64,000 nt of DNA from Abditibacteriaceae bacterium (GTDB lineage: Bacteria > Armatimonadota > Abditibacteriia > Abditibacteriales > Abditibacteriaceae), in NCBI GenBank assembly GCA_019239895.1, contig JAFAZH010000004.1, positions 124,001 to 188,000 on the forward strand, given 5' to 3'. The position numbers were made by a program, and so were the translations under genes. Within the stretch, counting starts at the first letter, position 1. The number at the start of each line of letters is the position of its first letter. Shown in pieces: positions 1 through 10,378 of this stretch. The notes beneath the pieces were generated by a model. It saw only the letters and a list, made by a program, of their open reading frames with translations. It did no database searches and had not been told where the DNA came from.

Positions 1-2606
<2,606 letters not shown>

Positions 2607-2624
2607 AAGCATAAGAAACAGGAG

Positions 2625-3122
2625 TTAAGCGAAGAATTTGACGAGGCGGAGTTCGTTGCCCTGGCCACAGATGAAGCGGTGCTCGACGCGGTCAACGAAG
2701 GTGCGGATGATGTAGAGGCCCAAACCACGGCGACGTTGGGTATCAATGTAGTCGTCGAGACCGACGCCAGGGGCTTCTTCGACGGAGAAGTTGATGGTGG
2801 AGTAGTCGAGAATAGTGATTTCCAGGCGGTCGGGGAACTGGTGGACGCTGACTTCTATTTCCTGACGCAGGGGTTGCGTCAGATAAGCGTGCTCTATAAT
2901 GTTGGAACACGCTTCACCGACCGCCATCTCGATTTTAGCGACATCCTCTTCGCCGAAGCCGCTTCGTTCGGCAGCCTCGACCACTAAGTGGCGGATTTGT
3001 GGCAGAGCATCGGGGGTGCCTGCGACGCGCAAATGCAACCCCTCGCGCGGGAGTCCCAAAGCCGCAGCCGATTGAGGTGTACCCCGCACGCTGCTTCCAT
3101 TACTGGTTTGATGCTCTGCCAC
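2625..3122 (-). CDS. RsbW-like anti-sigma factor / serine-protein kinase (HATPase)
   Basis: The protein has 165 aa. RsbW/SpoIIAB-type GHKL kinases bind a sigma factor and phosphorylate a STAS antagonist. The N-box is visible as EIAMAVGEACSNIIEHAY and the G2 box as RRRGLGLYIIRTFVD. The G1 box is degenerate: the usual DxGxG is replaced by DYSTINF, so nucleotide binding may be altered. The first 30 residues are low-complexity and not conserved. It lies 56 nt downstream of a STAS gene on the same strand, the usual partner-switch pairing. No sigma factor is adjacent, so the regulated target (a sigma factor or the next-door multi-sensor kinase system) cannot be decided from sequence. Confidence 0.85.
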   Translation of the reverse strand: MAEHQTSNGSSVRGTPQSAAALGLPREGLHLRVAGTPDALPQIRHLVVEAAERSGFGEEDVAKIEMAVGEACSNIIEHAYLTQPLRQEIEVSVHQFPDRLEITILDYSTINFSVEEAPGVGLDDYIDTQRRRGLGLYIIRTFVDRVEHRFICGQGNELRLVKFFA

Positions 3123-3178
3123 GGATGTCCTTGCACTTGTAGCGTGCGTTCGTCCTTACAGTTAGCTGACAATGGAAA

Positions 3179-3553
3179 TCAGGCGGCTGAAGGTGATGGC
3201 CCAAATTGAGCCAGGGCTTCCTGCTCGGTTGGATAGGTGTGAATCAAGCGCGAAAAGCCCAGCAAGTTAAAGATATTAGTGATCTTATCACTCATCTTAG
3301 CGATGACCAGATCGCCCTGATACTGGCGCACCTGGCGGAAAGTCGCCATCAGCAGACCCAGACCAGTCGAGTTAATATAAGTGAGCTTTTCGAGGTCGAG
3401 CAACAGGTTGTAATTGCCGCCTTCGACGAGCTTGGTCAATTCTTCTTCAAAATCCGTAAATGTGTGGGCATCTACATAACCTTCGAGTCGCAGAATATGT
3501 ACATCGCGGCCTTCGACGGGCGCTGTTCCATGCTCAATCTTCAGTTCTTTCAC
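3179..3553 (-). CDS. STAS-domain anti-sigma factor antagonist (RsbV/SpoIIAA-like)
   Basis: The protein has 124 aa and is essentially a single STAS domain. The phosphorylation-site loop DLEKLTYINSTGLGLLM has the conserved D-x-x-x-x-x-x-S-T-G-L pattern in which the Ser (or Thr) is phosphorylated by the partner RsbW-type kinase. The unphosphorylated form would bind the kinase and release its target. It is the first gene of a two-gene unit with the RsbW-like gene 56 nt downstream. The C-terminal tail QFGPSPSAA is outside the domain. Family assignment is firm; the regulated pathway is not known. Confidence 0.9.
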   Translation of the reverse strand: MKELKIEHGTAPVEGRDVHILRLEGYVDAHTFTDFEEELTKLVEGGNYNLLLDLEKLTYINSTGLGLLMATFRQVRQYQGDLVIAKMSDKITNIFNLLGFSRLIHTYPTEQEALAQFGPSPSAA

Positions 3554-3937
3554 AGCAATGCCTCCCGAACTACTCTGTTAATTTTCTCAGACATGATTTT
3601 ATTCATAACTTTGACTTTGGTGAGCGTAAGCGAACAACTGCTAACTCTTCTCATTTCAGCTATGGAGCGTGGCGTCCTTAAGATGCACGGCCTACAGGCT
3701 GCGGCGGAAGACTACGGCCCATTCTAGAGCAATTGCCAGCGTTCTGTCGTTGGCCAGGGTTACTATCTATTGCCAGTGTGCTCTACCACATTCCGTAGTC
3801 TCAATAATCTCACAGATACATGGATTTTAAATGCCCTACTGCCTCTTGTCAATCAGGATGTCAAATTGGCACTCCACTTAAGCAACTTTCTGGTAAAGAT
3901 TACCGCTTTTAGAGCAATAGCCACCCCTGTTAAACAA
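3554..3937. other. 384-base gap, no recognised gene
   Basis: This stretch separates the STAS gene from rsmE, both on the minus strand, so it should hold the STAS promoter. I see no conserved protein, RNA fold or strong terminator. Open frames here lack codon bias and overlap STAS antisense. Confidence 0.5.
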
Positions 3938-4741
3938 TCAACCCACCTCTCCGGCCTCCCATTGCAAAATAGTAGCCGCCACGAGTGCCGCTGTCTCCGT
4001 GCGCAGAATGCGACGCCCTAAACCCACCGATTCGACCCCATATCGCTCGGCCCATTCGCGCTCGCGTGGCGTCCAACCCCCTTCGGGGCCAATCAGCAAC
4101 ATGACACGATTTGGCACATCTTCTTCATAATTAATGGGGTCGCGCTGCAACACAACGCGCAGTGGTTCTGTTTCAGGCAGTTCATCCAACATAAAGCAGC
4201 GCGAGCCATTGGTGCCATAACCTACAACGGTCGCAAAATCACAGATGGCATGAACAATCGGCACATCGGCTCGACCGCACTGCCCGGCGGCCTGAGCCGC
4301 AATTTTGCGCCAGCGTTCAGCGCGTGCCGTTGCCCGTTCTGCATCATCGTCGCCTAATAATTTGGAGACACTGCGCTCGGCATCAAACGGCCAAAACTCG
4401 GTGACGCCTAATTCTGTGCCTTTCTGCAAGACGAAGTCCATCTTATCGCCTTTAGGAATCGCCTGGGCCACCGATAAATGTAAGACGCCAGTGGGCGCAG
4501 CCTCGCGTTCGGCAACAATAACAGCGCGGGCACCTTTGGCTTTCTTACCCCCTTCTCCCGCTTCAATGGCAGTTAAGGCACACTCCCACTCATGACCCAT
4601 CCCGTCAAAGGCGACAAAGGTCTCTCCCGCCGTCAAACGCAGCACCCGCGTTAGTTTCTTGGCTGTCTCGAAATCAAGATTAAACTCTTCGCCCTGCAAG
4701 CCCGGCTCCAAAACTGCCGGTGAAAGAAAAACTCGTGGCAT
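3938..4741 (-). CDS. rsmE: 16S rRNA (uracil(1498)-N(3))-methyltransferase
   Basis: The protein has 267 aa, slightly longer than typical RsmE (about 245). It is a SPOUT-class methyltransferase that methylates N3 of U1498 in 16S rRNA using S-adenosylmethionine. The diagnostic C-terminal knot is present: LLIGPEGGWTPRERE followed by LGRRILRTETAALVA, which forms the trefoil-knot SAM site. The N-terminal PUA-like part begins MPRVFLSPAVLEPG. An internal low-complexity stretch (GEGGKKAKGARAVI) accounts for the extra length. It is followed on the same strand by nothing close; prmA, another translation-apparatus methyltransferase, lies 202 nt upstream across a palindromic element, so co-transcription is possible. 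Confidence 0.95.
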   Translation of the reverse strand: MPRVFLSPAVLEPGLQGEEFNLDFETAKKLTRVLRLTAGETFVAFDGMGHEWECALTAIEAGEGGKKAKGARAVIVAEREAAPTGVLHLSVAQAIPKGDKMDFVLQKGTELGVTEFWPFDAERSVSKLLGDDDAERATARAERWRKIAAQAAGQCGRADVPIVHAICDFATVVGYGTNGSRCFMLDELPETEPLRVVLQRDPINYEEDVPNRVMLLIGPEGGWTPREREWAERYGVESVGLGRRILRTETAALVAATILQWEAGEVG

Positions 4742-4833
4742 AAGGAAATGAAGGCAAAGGAAAATATAGAAAAGGCAAAACCTGTACCGTTAGTTTACTA
4801 TAGAGATGAGGTTGATATTTTCGCCTTGCCATC

Positions 4834-4905
4834 TGTAGGGGCACCTCTCGTGGGTGCCCTGAGACGGAGCCTTATGACAGGGCACCCACGAGAGGTGCCC
4901 CTACA
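4834..4905. repeat. Perfect 27-bp inverted repeat (hairpin element) between prmA and rsmE
   Basis: Arms 4834-4860 and 4879-4905 are exact inverted complements (core GGGGCACCTCTCGTGGGTG) around an 18-nt loop. Outside the arms, TATAGAGAT near 4799 and ATCTCTATA near 4923 are also complementary, extending the symmetry to about 135 bp. This looks like a small non-autonomous palindromic repeat. It could also act as a transcript-processing or attenuating hairpin between the two genes. Confidence 0.75.
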
Positions 4906-4943
4906 TTGTGCTATATTTTTAGTTAATCTCTATAACACTTCTT

Positions 4944-5906
4944 TCATTTTGCCTTTTGCATGACAAACGCGCTCCAGCGTTCCGTGAAGTCGCCACGCTG
5001 CTCACCATCTAAATCGCGCCTTTCTAGCGTGTTAAAGCCCACGGCTTGAAGGGCCGCTTCCACTTCTAAAGCGCGTGGTTCAGAAATGCCCGATACAATC
5101 AAGGTGCCATCATCGCGGGTAACTCTAGACAATGCTGGTGCCAACGTAATCAACAGTGCGCTCATGAGATTGGCTAAGACAAAATCGAACTGCGTGGTTG
5201 TCCAATCCAGTCCCGCCGCTTGCACGACTTGCACCGCAGCTTGGTTAGCCAGTGCATTATCGTGCGTGGCCTGGACGCAAAAGGCATCTAAGTCGCTGGC
5301 GGTGACTGTGGCTCCTAATTTCGCGGCGGCGATGCTCAAGATACCACTGCCACACCCCACATCCAGCAAAGCAGGCGAATTACGGCTTTGGCTGGCCACT
5401 GGCGCTAAGTATTGACTTAGCAATTCCAGACATAAGCGTGTAGTAGGATGCTGCCCGGTGCCAAAAGCTAAACCAGGATCAAGTTGGATAACGATGTCAG
5501 CATCAGCACTTTGTCCATCACCTGATGTATCCGTCTCCGCTACGCTTTCTTCCCAGGACGGCACAATTAAAAACGAGCCAATATGCAAAGGAGGAAAATT
5601 CTCCCGCCAGGAAGTACTCCAATCTTGCGTGGGGACAGTGTCAGTTTCCAGGCGCGCAGTTAAATGGCCTTGTTGGAGAGCCTCGTTTAAAAGTTTTTGC
5701 GCTGGTTCAAGCTGGCTCACATCGGTTAAGTAACCGATAATAAAGGCTTCGGGCTTGCTGATGATCGTGGCATCTTCACTCTGGTCAAACAACACCGCAC
5801 AATCATCAATTTGCACCCCGCTACAGCCTGCATCCAGCAGCAGTTGCGCACAAACATCAGCCTCTTCCGGGGGTGCCACTAAGCGGAGTTGTATCCAATC
5901 AGCCAT
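4944..5906 (-). CDS. prmA: Ribosomal protein L11 methyltransferase
   Basis: The protein has 320 aa, within the normal PrmA range. It uses S-adenosylmethionine to trimethylate Lys and N-terminal positions of ribosomal protein L11. The N-terminal substrate-recognition part begins WIQLRLVAPPEEADVCAQLL. The Rossmann methyltransferase domain has the SAM loop LLDVGCGSGILSIAAAKLGA, the acidic strand TASDLDAF, and the PrmA-typical LANLMSALLITLAP. An unusual acidic insert (SVAETDTSGDGQSADAD, about residues 130-147) sits just before IVIQLDPGLAFGTGQHPTT. The coding start lies 15 nt from a palindromic repeat, leaving little room for a promoter other than inside that repeat. Confidence 0.95.
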   Translation of the reverse strand: MADWIQLRLVAPPEEADVCAQLLLDAGCSGVQIDDCAVLFDQSEDATIISKPEAFIIGYLTDVSQLEPAQKLLNEALQQGHLTARLETDTVPTQDWSTSWRENFPPLHIGSFLIVPSWEESVAETDTSGDGQSADADIVIQLDPGLAFGTGQHPTTRLCLELLSQYLAPVASQSRNSPALLDVGCGSGILSIAAAKLGATVTASDLDAFCVQATHDNALANQAAVQVVQAAGLDWTTTQFDFVLANLMSALLITLAPALSRVTRDDGTLIVSGISEPRALEVEAALQAVGFNTLERRDLDGEQRGDFTERWSAFVMQKAK

Positions 5907-5920
5907 AGAAGTTCAGTATA

Positions 5921-6104
5921 GCCGGGCCTGTAAAAGACCCGGCAGGAAGGCTGAAGCCAACCGTCCTACCGGACGGTACTCTCATTCAGATTCTATCCTC
6001 TGGCGTCCAACGGACGCTTGGCCGCATGGCCTCCCAGCCCAGCAGACAGCATCAATATGCTGTCTGCTGGGCACCCAACCTGCCGGGTTTTTTACAGGCC
6101 CGGC
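5921..6104. repeat. MITE-like palindromic element, copy A (184 bp)
   Basis: The ends are inverted copies: GCCGGGCCTGTAAAAGA at 5921 and its near complement ending at 6104. Inside are nested hairpins: ACCGTCC/GGACGGT near 5960-5978, GCGTCC/GGACGC near 6004-6018, and a perfect 15-bp hairpin with arms 6038-6052 and 6057-6071 around CAAT. The reverse complement of the element at 10240-10377 aligns colinearly with this one, apart from the extra 15-bp hairpin module. The right end supplies the last codons and the TAA stop (6092-6094) of the HD-GYP gene. There is no coding capacity, so transposition in trans is the likely origin. Confidence 0.8.
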
Positions 6105-7624
6105 GCTTCGTTAACAATCGCCGCCACTGCTTCCACCACTGTGGGGTCAAATTGTGCTCCGGCACAACGGCGCAACTCGGCCAGAGCCTCCTCTTTAGCT
6201 ACTGGCTCACGGTAAGGGCGGGGAGTGGTCATAGCATCAAAGGCATCTACCACACCGACGATACGGGAAGCCAGCAGAATAGCATCGCCACTGAGTCCAT
6301 CCGGGTAGCCCGTGCCATCAAAGCGTTCATGGTGATGTTTGATAGTGGGAGCAATCGGAACCAAACTGTTCACCCGGCTCACCAGGTCACTACCAATCGA
6401 AGAGTGACGTTGAATCACCTGGAACTCTTCAGGTAATAGACGGCTCGGCTTTAATAGGATGCCATCGGGAATACCGATTTTACCAATATCGTGTAAGAGA
6501 GCCGCATAGCGCACCTGGTCAATCTCTTCCGCTTGCAATCCCAGGCGTTCAGCGACTTTAACGGCAATGGAAGCTACATTCTCACAGTGCCCACGCGTAT
6601 AGGGGTCTTTGGCTTCGATGGCGTCCGCCAACACTGCAATCGTTGAGCTATAAGCCTCATTGAGAGCCTGGTGCAAGCGGTGATTCTCCATTGCCATGCC
6701 CGCGTGCTTACCAATACTGAGCAGCACTTCCGTATCCTGGTCAGTGAAGGGGCCGGAGCGTTTGTTGGCCACTATAATCACGCCCCGCAAATTGCCTTGC
6801 ACCGCGACTGGCATCGCCGCGAGGTTAATGAGTTTGGGGCCATCAGGCAAGCTTTGCTCATCGTTACAAACGACTGGCTCCTCGCTCTGCGCTGCTTTGC
6901 GGGTGTATTCATAGAGCGCCTGCTTAGAAGTTTCCGGTAGGTCATCCAACCCAACGGCTGCCAGCGTCTGGTCGCCAGCAGCGTTGACAAACATGCTGTT
7001 TTCAGCCCCGGTCAAGTTCATGCCGACTCGCAGGATAAGGCTGGGCAAATCCGTAGCGCGCAGGTCACGATAGAGTTCCAGTAATTCCTGATGCATTCGG
7101 CGATTATGATCGGACTGGTGCGCTAACTGCGCTTTATGCTGCTCAATCTCCGCCTTATGTTGCTCAATTTGTGCTTTATGAGCCTCAATTTCCGCTTGTT
7201 TATCTTGCAACTCGCCGTGTTGCGACTCGATATGACCTTGCTGAGCCTGGATTTGATTATTTTGGGCTTCTATCTGGTTTTGTTGACCCACAACTTTAGC
7301 CGTAAGCTGGCTGACTGCATCGCTATGATGAGTGCATTCATCACGCCACTGGTCGCGCTCGCGCTTGACCTGAACCAACTCGGCACGCGTGACATCTAAG
7401 GCACTTTGGGCAGCCGCTAGTGCAGCCTGCACCTCGGTTAGACGACTGTGCGCTCCCTGCTGCCAATCGAGCAAAGCACTTCGTGCGGCATCGAGAGCAT
7501 CCAAGGCGTGTGTAGCCTGCATCGTTTCAGTGTTTAGGGCATCAGGAGCCGTGCCATCAAGAACATTTGAGGCGATAGCGACCTGCACAGGCGTTTGAGG
7601 AGACACAGAGGGAGCATTCATCAT
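6092..7624 (-). CDS. Coiled-coil/GAF/HD-GYP signalling protein, likely cyclic-di-GMP phosphodiesterase
   Basis: The protein has 510 aa. Residues 1-45 are Ala/Thr-rich; 45-185 form a long coiled coil whose centre (about 115-170) is a run of near-identical heptads such as IEQHKAE; 190-320 is a GAF domain; 330-500 is the HD-GYP domain. Catalytic features are intact: HCEN near 346, LLHDIGKIGIPD with the HD pair at 378-379, KHHHERFDGTGYPDGL with GYP at 439-441, and VVDAFDAMTTPRPYR. The family hydrolyses cyclic di-GMP to GMP. There is no membrane segment, so it acts in the cytosol and senses through GAF. The last few codons (PGL-stop) come from a mobile palindrome, so the natural C-terminus has been altered. 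Two adjacent ATGs (7624, 7621) are possible starts. Confidence 0.92.
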   Translation of the reverse strand: MMNAPSVSPQTPVQVAIASNVLDGTAPDALNTETMQATHALDALDAARSALLDWQQGAHSRLTEVQAALAAAQSALDVTRAELVQVKRERDQWRDECTHHSDAVSQLTAKVVGQQNQIEAQNNQIQAQQGHIESQHGELQDKQAEIEAHKAQIEQHKAEIEQHKAQLAHQSDHNRRMHQELLELYRDLRATDLPSLILRVGMNLTGAENSMFVNAAGDQTLAAVGLDDLPETSKQALYEYTRKAAQSEEPVVCNDEQSLPDGPKLINLAAMPVAVQGNLRGVIIVANKRSGPFTDQDTEVLLSIGKHAGMAMENHRLHQALNEAYSSTIAVLADAIEAKDPYTRGHCENVASIAVKVAERLGLQAEEIDQVRYAALLHDIGKIGIPDGILLKPSRLLPEEFQVIQRHSSIGSDLVSRVNSLVPIAPTIKHHHERFDGTGYPDGLSGDAILLASRIVGVVDAFDAMTTPRPYREPVAKEEALAELRRCAGAQFDPTVVEAVAAIVNEAPGL

Positions 7625-7782
7625 TTTCGGCCTCTTATTTCAGCAAAGCTCAATAAAGAGTTATCAGTTACAACCAGCAGACAGACTGAGGCGGCATGTC
7701 GGAGTGATAGCTGCCGACATGCCGCGTGTTTTGACTCCCGAATTGCAGAATTGGTGCCGAGGAACCAGAGACCTCTCCCCTG

Positions 7783-7928
7783 CCTCACCCCCTTCCCCTC
7801 TCCCACTGCGTAGGCGAGGGGAGGTCACGCGCAGAGTCTTCTCAAAGATAGAAACTTACAGCTAACGCGAGCAAATTTCAGTTAGGGCACCCCTCGCCTA
7901 CGCAGTGGGAGAGGGGAAGGGGGTGAGG
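7783..7928. repeat. Long C+T-rich inverted repeat downstream of sod
   Basis: Two perfect 39-nt inverted arms, 7783-7821 and 7890-7928 (core CCCTCTCCCACTGCGTAGGC), flank 68 bp. It belongs to the same type as the repeats at 24123-24347 and 48128-48278, which share a CCTCACCCCC...CCCCTCTCCCA start. It ends 10 nt from the sod stop codon and could double as its terminator. The remaining sequence from 7625 to 7782 holds nothing recognised. Confidence 0.75.
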
Positions 7929-7938
7929 GCCTTTCCCA

Positions 7939-8553
7939 TTAAGAACCTGCCTGCTCGAAACGCTTGTTGATGGCGTCCCAGTTCACGACATTCCACCAGG
8001 CGCTCAGATATTCGGGACGGCGGTTTTGATATTTAAGATAATAGGCATGTTCCCACACGTCGTTGCCTAAAATTGGGTATTGCCCGTTAGATAGCGGATT
8101 GTCCTGGTTGGCCGTAGAGACAATTTGCAACTTGCCGCCGCTACCACCCACGACCCACACCCAGCCGCTACCAAAACGCTTGGCCCCGGCCTCGCCGAAC
8201 TGCTGCTTGAAAGCGTCAAAGCTGCCAAACGACTGATTAATGGCTTCGGCAATGGCCCCGCTCGGCTCGCCGCCACCATTGGCCTGCATGATCTGCCAGA
8301 ACATGGTGTGGTTTACATGGCCACCGCCATTATTGCGCACCGCCATACGAATGTCTTCGGGCACGCTGTTCAAATCCTTAATGAGTTCCTCGGCGCTCTT
8401 GCCCTGTAAATCGGGATATTTTTCCAGGGCGGCGTTCAGGTTGTTGACATACGTCGCATGATGCTTGTCATGATGCAGATGCATTGTCTGCTCGTCAATA
8501 TACGGCTCTAGGGCTGTGTAGTCATACGGCAACGGCGGTAACTCGTGGGGCAT
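7939..8553 (-). CDS. sodA: Superoxide dismutase, Fe/Mn family
   Basis: The protein is 204 aa from the chosen start. It converts superoxide to hydrogen peroxide and oxygen in the cytosol. All family landmarks are present: [16 protein letters not shown] near residue 25 (first metal His), [14 protein letters not shown] (second His), and [16 protein letters not shown] (metal Asp and His). I chose the ATG at 8553 because a perfect AGGAGG (8561-8566 on this strand) lies 7 nt upstream and the protein then begins [12 protein letters not shown] as in the family. A longer frame starting at 8652 adds 33 residues unlike any SOD. Metal preference (Mn or Fe) cannot be fixed with certainty from this sequence. 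It is transcribed divergently from the htrA-like gene. Confidence 0.96.
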   Translation of the reverse strand: MPHELPPLPYDYTALEPYIDEQTMHLHHDKHHATYVNNLNAALEKYPDLQGKSAEELIKDLNSVPEDIRMAVRNNGGGHVNHTMFWQIMQANGGGEPSGAIAEAINQSFGSFDAFKQQFGEAGAKRFGSGWVWVVGGSGGKLQIVSTANQDNPLSNGQYPILGNDVWEHAYYLKYQNRRPEYLSAWWNVVNWDAINKRFEQAGS

Positions 8554-8900
8554 AATACTTCCTCCTGAGATAATTTGAGGCTGAATTGTTTCGATCAGGC
8601 TGCATGGCGCAGGATTGAGTCTTCTTTGGTGCTGGCCTAAAGCTTCACGCACTCTGCAACGCGCCGCCTGTTAACGCGCAAATGTTGTTCCATCGCCCGT
8701 TCTTTTAGATCCCGTCCACTGGCCTTAATGCTCTCATTTGCAAACGGGCAGCCTCGCACCCCACGTTATACTAACGATAAAATTAATATGCAAGCCCAAC
8801 TCCCTTATTTGCCTCAAGTTAGCTTCCTATTTGGAAACGATTACTGGTGTGGCAGATAACGGGGGAAGGTTGGCATAAGACAATTTAAAGAGAGCATGTC
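8554..8900. promoter_or_regulatory. Divergent intergenic region between sod and htrA-like gene
   Basis: These 347 bases must carry promoters for both flanking genes. The only element I can name is the sod ribosome-binding site AGGAGG at 8561-8566 (minus strand). The sequence before the protease start (AAAGAGAG) is a weak binding site. No clear sigma-70 boxes or operator were identified. Confidence 0.5.
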
Positions 8901-10094
8901 ATGGAACGCAAAACTTTATTTTGGCCCTTAACGGGAGCCGTGTTAGTCGGATTTCTCATTGGTGCCTGCTCGCGTCACATACCCCGCACAAACTCCGATG
9001 CAGGAACCGTGGCTGTCAGCGATAGCAGCCCTTTAGATACAGCCGCTCAAGCGCAAACTGCACCGATTCGCAACGCAGGCGATTTGCAGCGTTTATCCAC
9101 CACTTATGCTGATATTGCCAAGCGTGTGACGCCCGCTGTGGTGAACATTAATTCTCAGCAAATCATTCCAGGGCGCGTTTTGCGTGACCCGTTTGGCGAT
9201 GCCTTTGGCGGCGATTTCGGCGAAATGTTCCGTGAGCCTGACCGTCGCGCCCAAAGCCTGGGCAGCGGCGTCATTGTGGATAAGCGCGGCATCATTATCA
9301 CCAATAATCACGTCGTACAAAACGCCAGTTCCATTACGGTGACGCTGACCGACCGACGGCGCTACAGTGCCAAGTTGGTGGGCACTGACCCGGCAGCGGA
9401 TGTCGCCGTCCTAAAAATAGACGCCACGAACCTGCCCGTGTTGCAGTGGGATAATAGCGACAACCTGAAAGTTGGCGACATTGTGTTAGCTATTGGCAGC
9501 CCCTTCAACCTCGCCTCTACCGTTACCCAGGGCATCATTTCCGCCAAAGGTCGCCGCGATTTAGGTATCTCGGCTTATGAAGATTTTCTGCAAACCGACG
9601 CGGCCATTAACCCCGGCAACAGCGGCGGGGCACTGGTAGACATTGACGGCAATTTAATCGGCATTAACACCGCGATTCTTTCCGAAAGCGGCGGCAACCA
9701 GGGCATTGGTCTCGCCATTCCTTCCAATGTAGCCCGTAAAATTAGCGGTGAACTCATCACCACAGGTCATGTCACACGCGGCTGGTTGGGTATTGTGGTG
9801 GAATCTTTGACGGACGATGTCGGCGAGCGTCTGCATTTACCGAACCTAAACGGCGTCCTGGTTACCGGCATCTATGCCCGTGGCCCGGCGGGGAATTTAG
9901 CCTGGTCCCCTAACGGTGGCGATGTGATTACCAAAGTTAACGGCCAACCCATAGACTCACCCGGTCAATTACGCAACCTGGTCGCAGACCTGGCACCTGG
10001 CTCTAAACTTTCGCTCGAAGTGTGGCAAGATGGTGGAGCGCATACTTTCAATGTCACCTTGGGCCGTCGTCCCGCCAGAGTGCAAGGCATCTAG
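8901..10094 (+). CDS. HtrA/DegQ-like trypsin-type serine protease, predicted lipoprotein
   Basis: The protein has 397 aa. The N-terminus (LFWPLTGAVLVGFLIGAC) is a signal peptide with lipobox IGAC, Cys23 being the lipidated residue, so it is anchored to a membrane facing the periplasm. The chymotrypsin-fold protease domain runs about 65-285, with catalytic His137 (TNNHVV), Asp167 (ADVAVLK) and Ser241 (PGNSGGAL). One PDZ domain follows (about 290-390, RGWLGIVVESL). Family members degrade or chaperone damaged envelope proteins. A Gly/Phe-rich loop (DPFGDAFGGDFGEMF, 96-110) matches the regulatory LA-loop position. It has a single PDZ, as in DegS or short DegQ types. It stands alone, convergent with the glycosyltransferase operon. 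Confidence 0.95.
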   Translation: MERKTLFWPLTGAVLVGFLIGACSRHIPRTNSDAGTVAVSDSSPLDTAAQAQTAPIRNAGDLQRLSTTYADIAKRVTPAVVNINSQQIIPGRVLRDPFGDAFGGDFGEMFREPDRRAQSLGSGVIVDKRGIIITNNHVVQNASSITVTLTDRRRYSAKLVGTDPAADVAVLKIDATNLPVLQWDNSDNLKVGDIVLAIGSPFNLASTVTQGIISAKGRRDLGISAYEDFLQTDAAINPGNSGGALVDIDGNLIGINTAILSESGGNQGIGLAIPSNVARKISGELITTGHVTRGWLGIVVESLTDDVGERLHLPNLNGVLVTGIYARGPAGNLAWSPNGGDVITKVNGQPIDSPGQLRNLVADLAPGSKLSLEVWQDGGAHTFNVTLGRRPARVQGI

Positions 10095-10180
10095 GCATTG
10101 CGGATTTCGGATTGACGATTGCGGATTGAATTTTGGGACGTGCGGTTTTATAACCTTAGCCCATACTCGCTCGTAGAATT

Positions 10181-10217
10181 GTCATTCCGAGCGGAGCAAA
10201 ACGGAGTCGAGGAATCT
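10181..10217. repeat. Single arm of a 'GTCATTCCGAGC' dispersed repeat
   Basis: The sequence starts GTCATTCCGAGCGGAGC and ends CGAGGAATCT. Related inverted-repeat copies occur at 28420-28511, 39857-39963 and 22448-23422. Here only one arm is seen. Confidence 0.55.
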
Positions 10218-10239
10218 TGTAGCCTGAGTTGCCCCACAA

Positions 10240-10377
10240 GCCGGGCCTGTAAAAGACCCGGCGGGAAGGCCGTTGGCCAAGCGTCCGTTGGACGCACCAC
10301 GATGAAGTCTTAATGAGAGTACCGTCCGGGAGGACGGTCGGCTTTAGCCTCCCTGCCGGGTCTTTTACAGGCCCGGC
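10240..10377. repeat. MITE-like palindromic element, copy B (138 bp), inverted relative to copy A
   Basis: The ends GCCGGGCCTGTAAAAGA and its inverted complement bound hairpins GCGTCC/GGACGC and ACCGTCC/GGACGGT. Reversing this copy aligns it end to end with the element at 5921-6104 minus that copy's extra hairpin. It lies between two convergent genes, abutting the glycosyltransferase stop codon at 10379, where it could act as a bidirectional terminator. Confidence 0.8.
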
Positions 10378-10378
10378 T

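Noticed and set aside
3206..3727. 173-aa plus-strand frame over the STAS gene
   Set aside because: It overlaps a clear STAS domain on the other strand and has no recognisable motif.
7130..7270. Regularly spaced repeats that could suggest a CRISPR array
   Set aside because: The 21-base period lies in frame within a coiled coil; there are no unique spacers and no cas genes.
7939..8652. Longer superoxide dismutase start at 8652
   Set aside because: The 33 additional residues are unlike the family, whereas the ATG at 8553 has AGGAGG at 7 nt.
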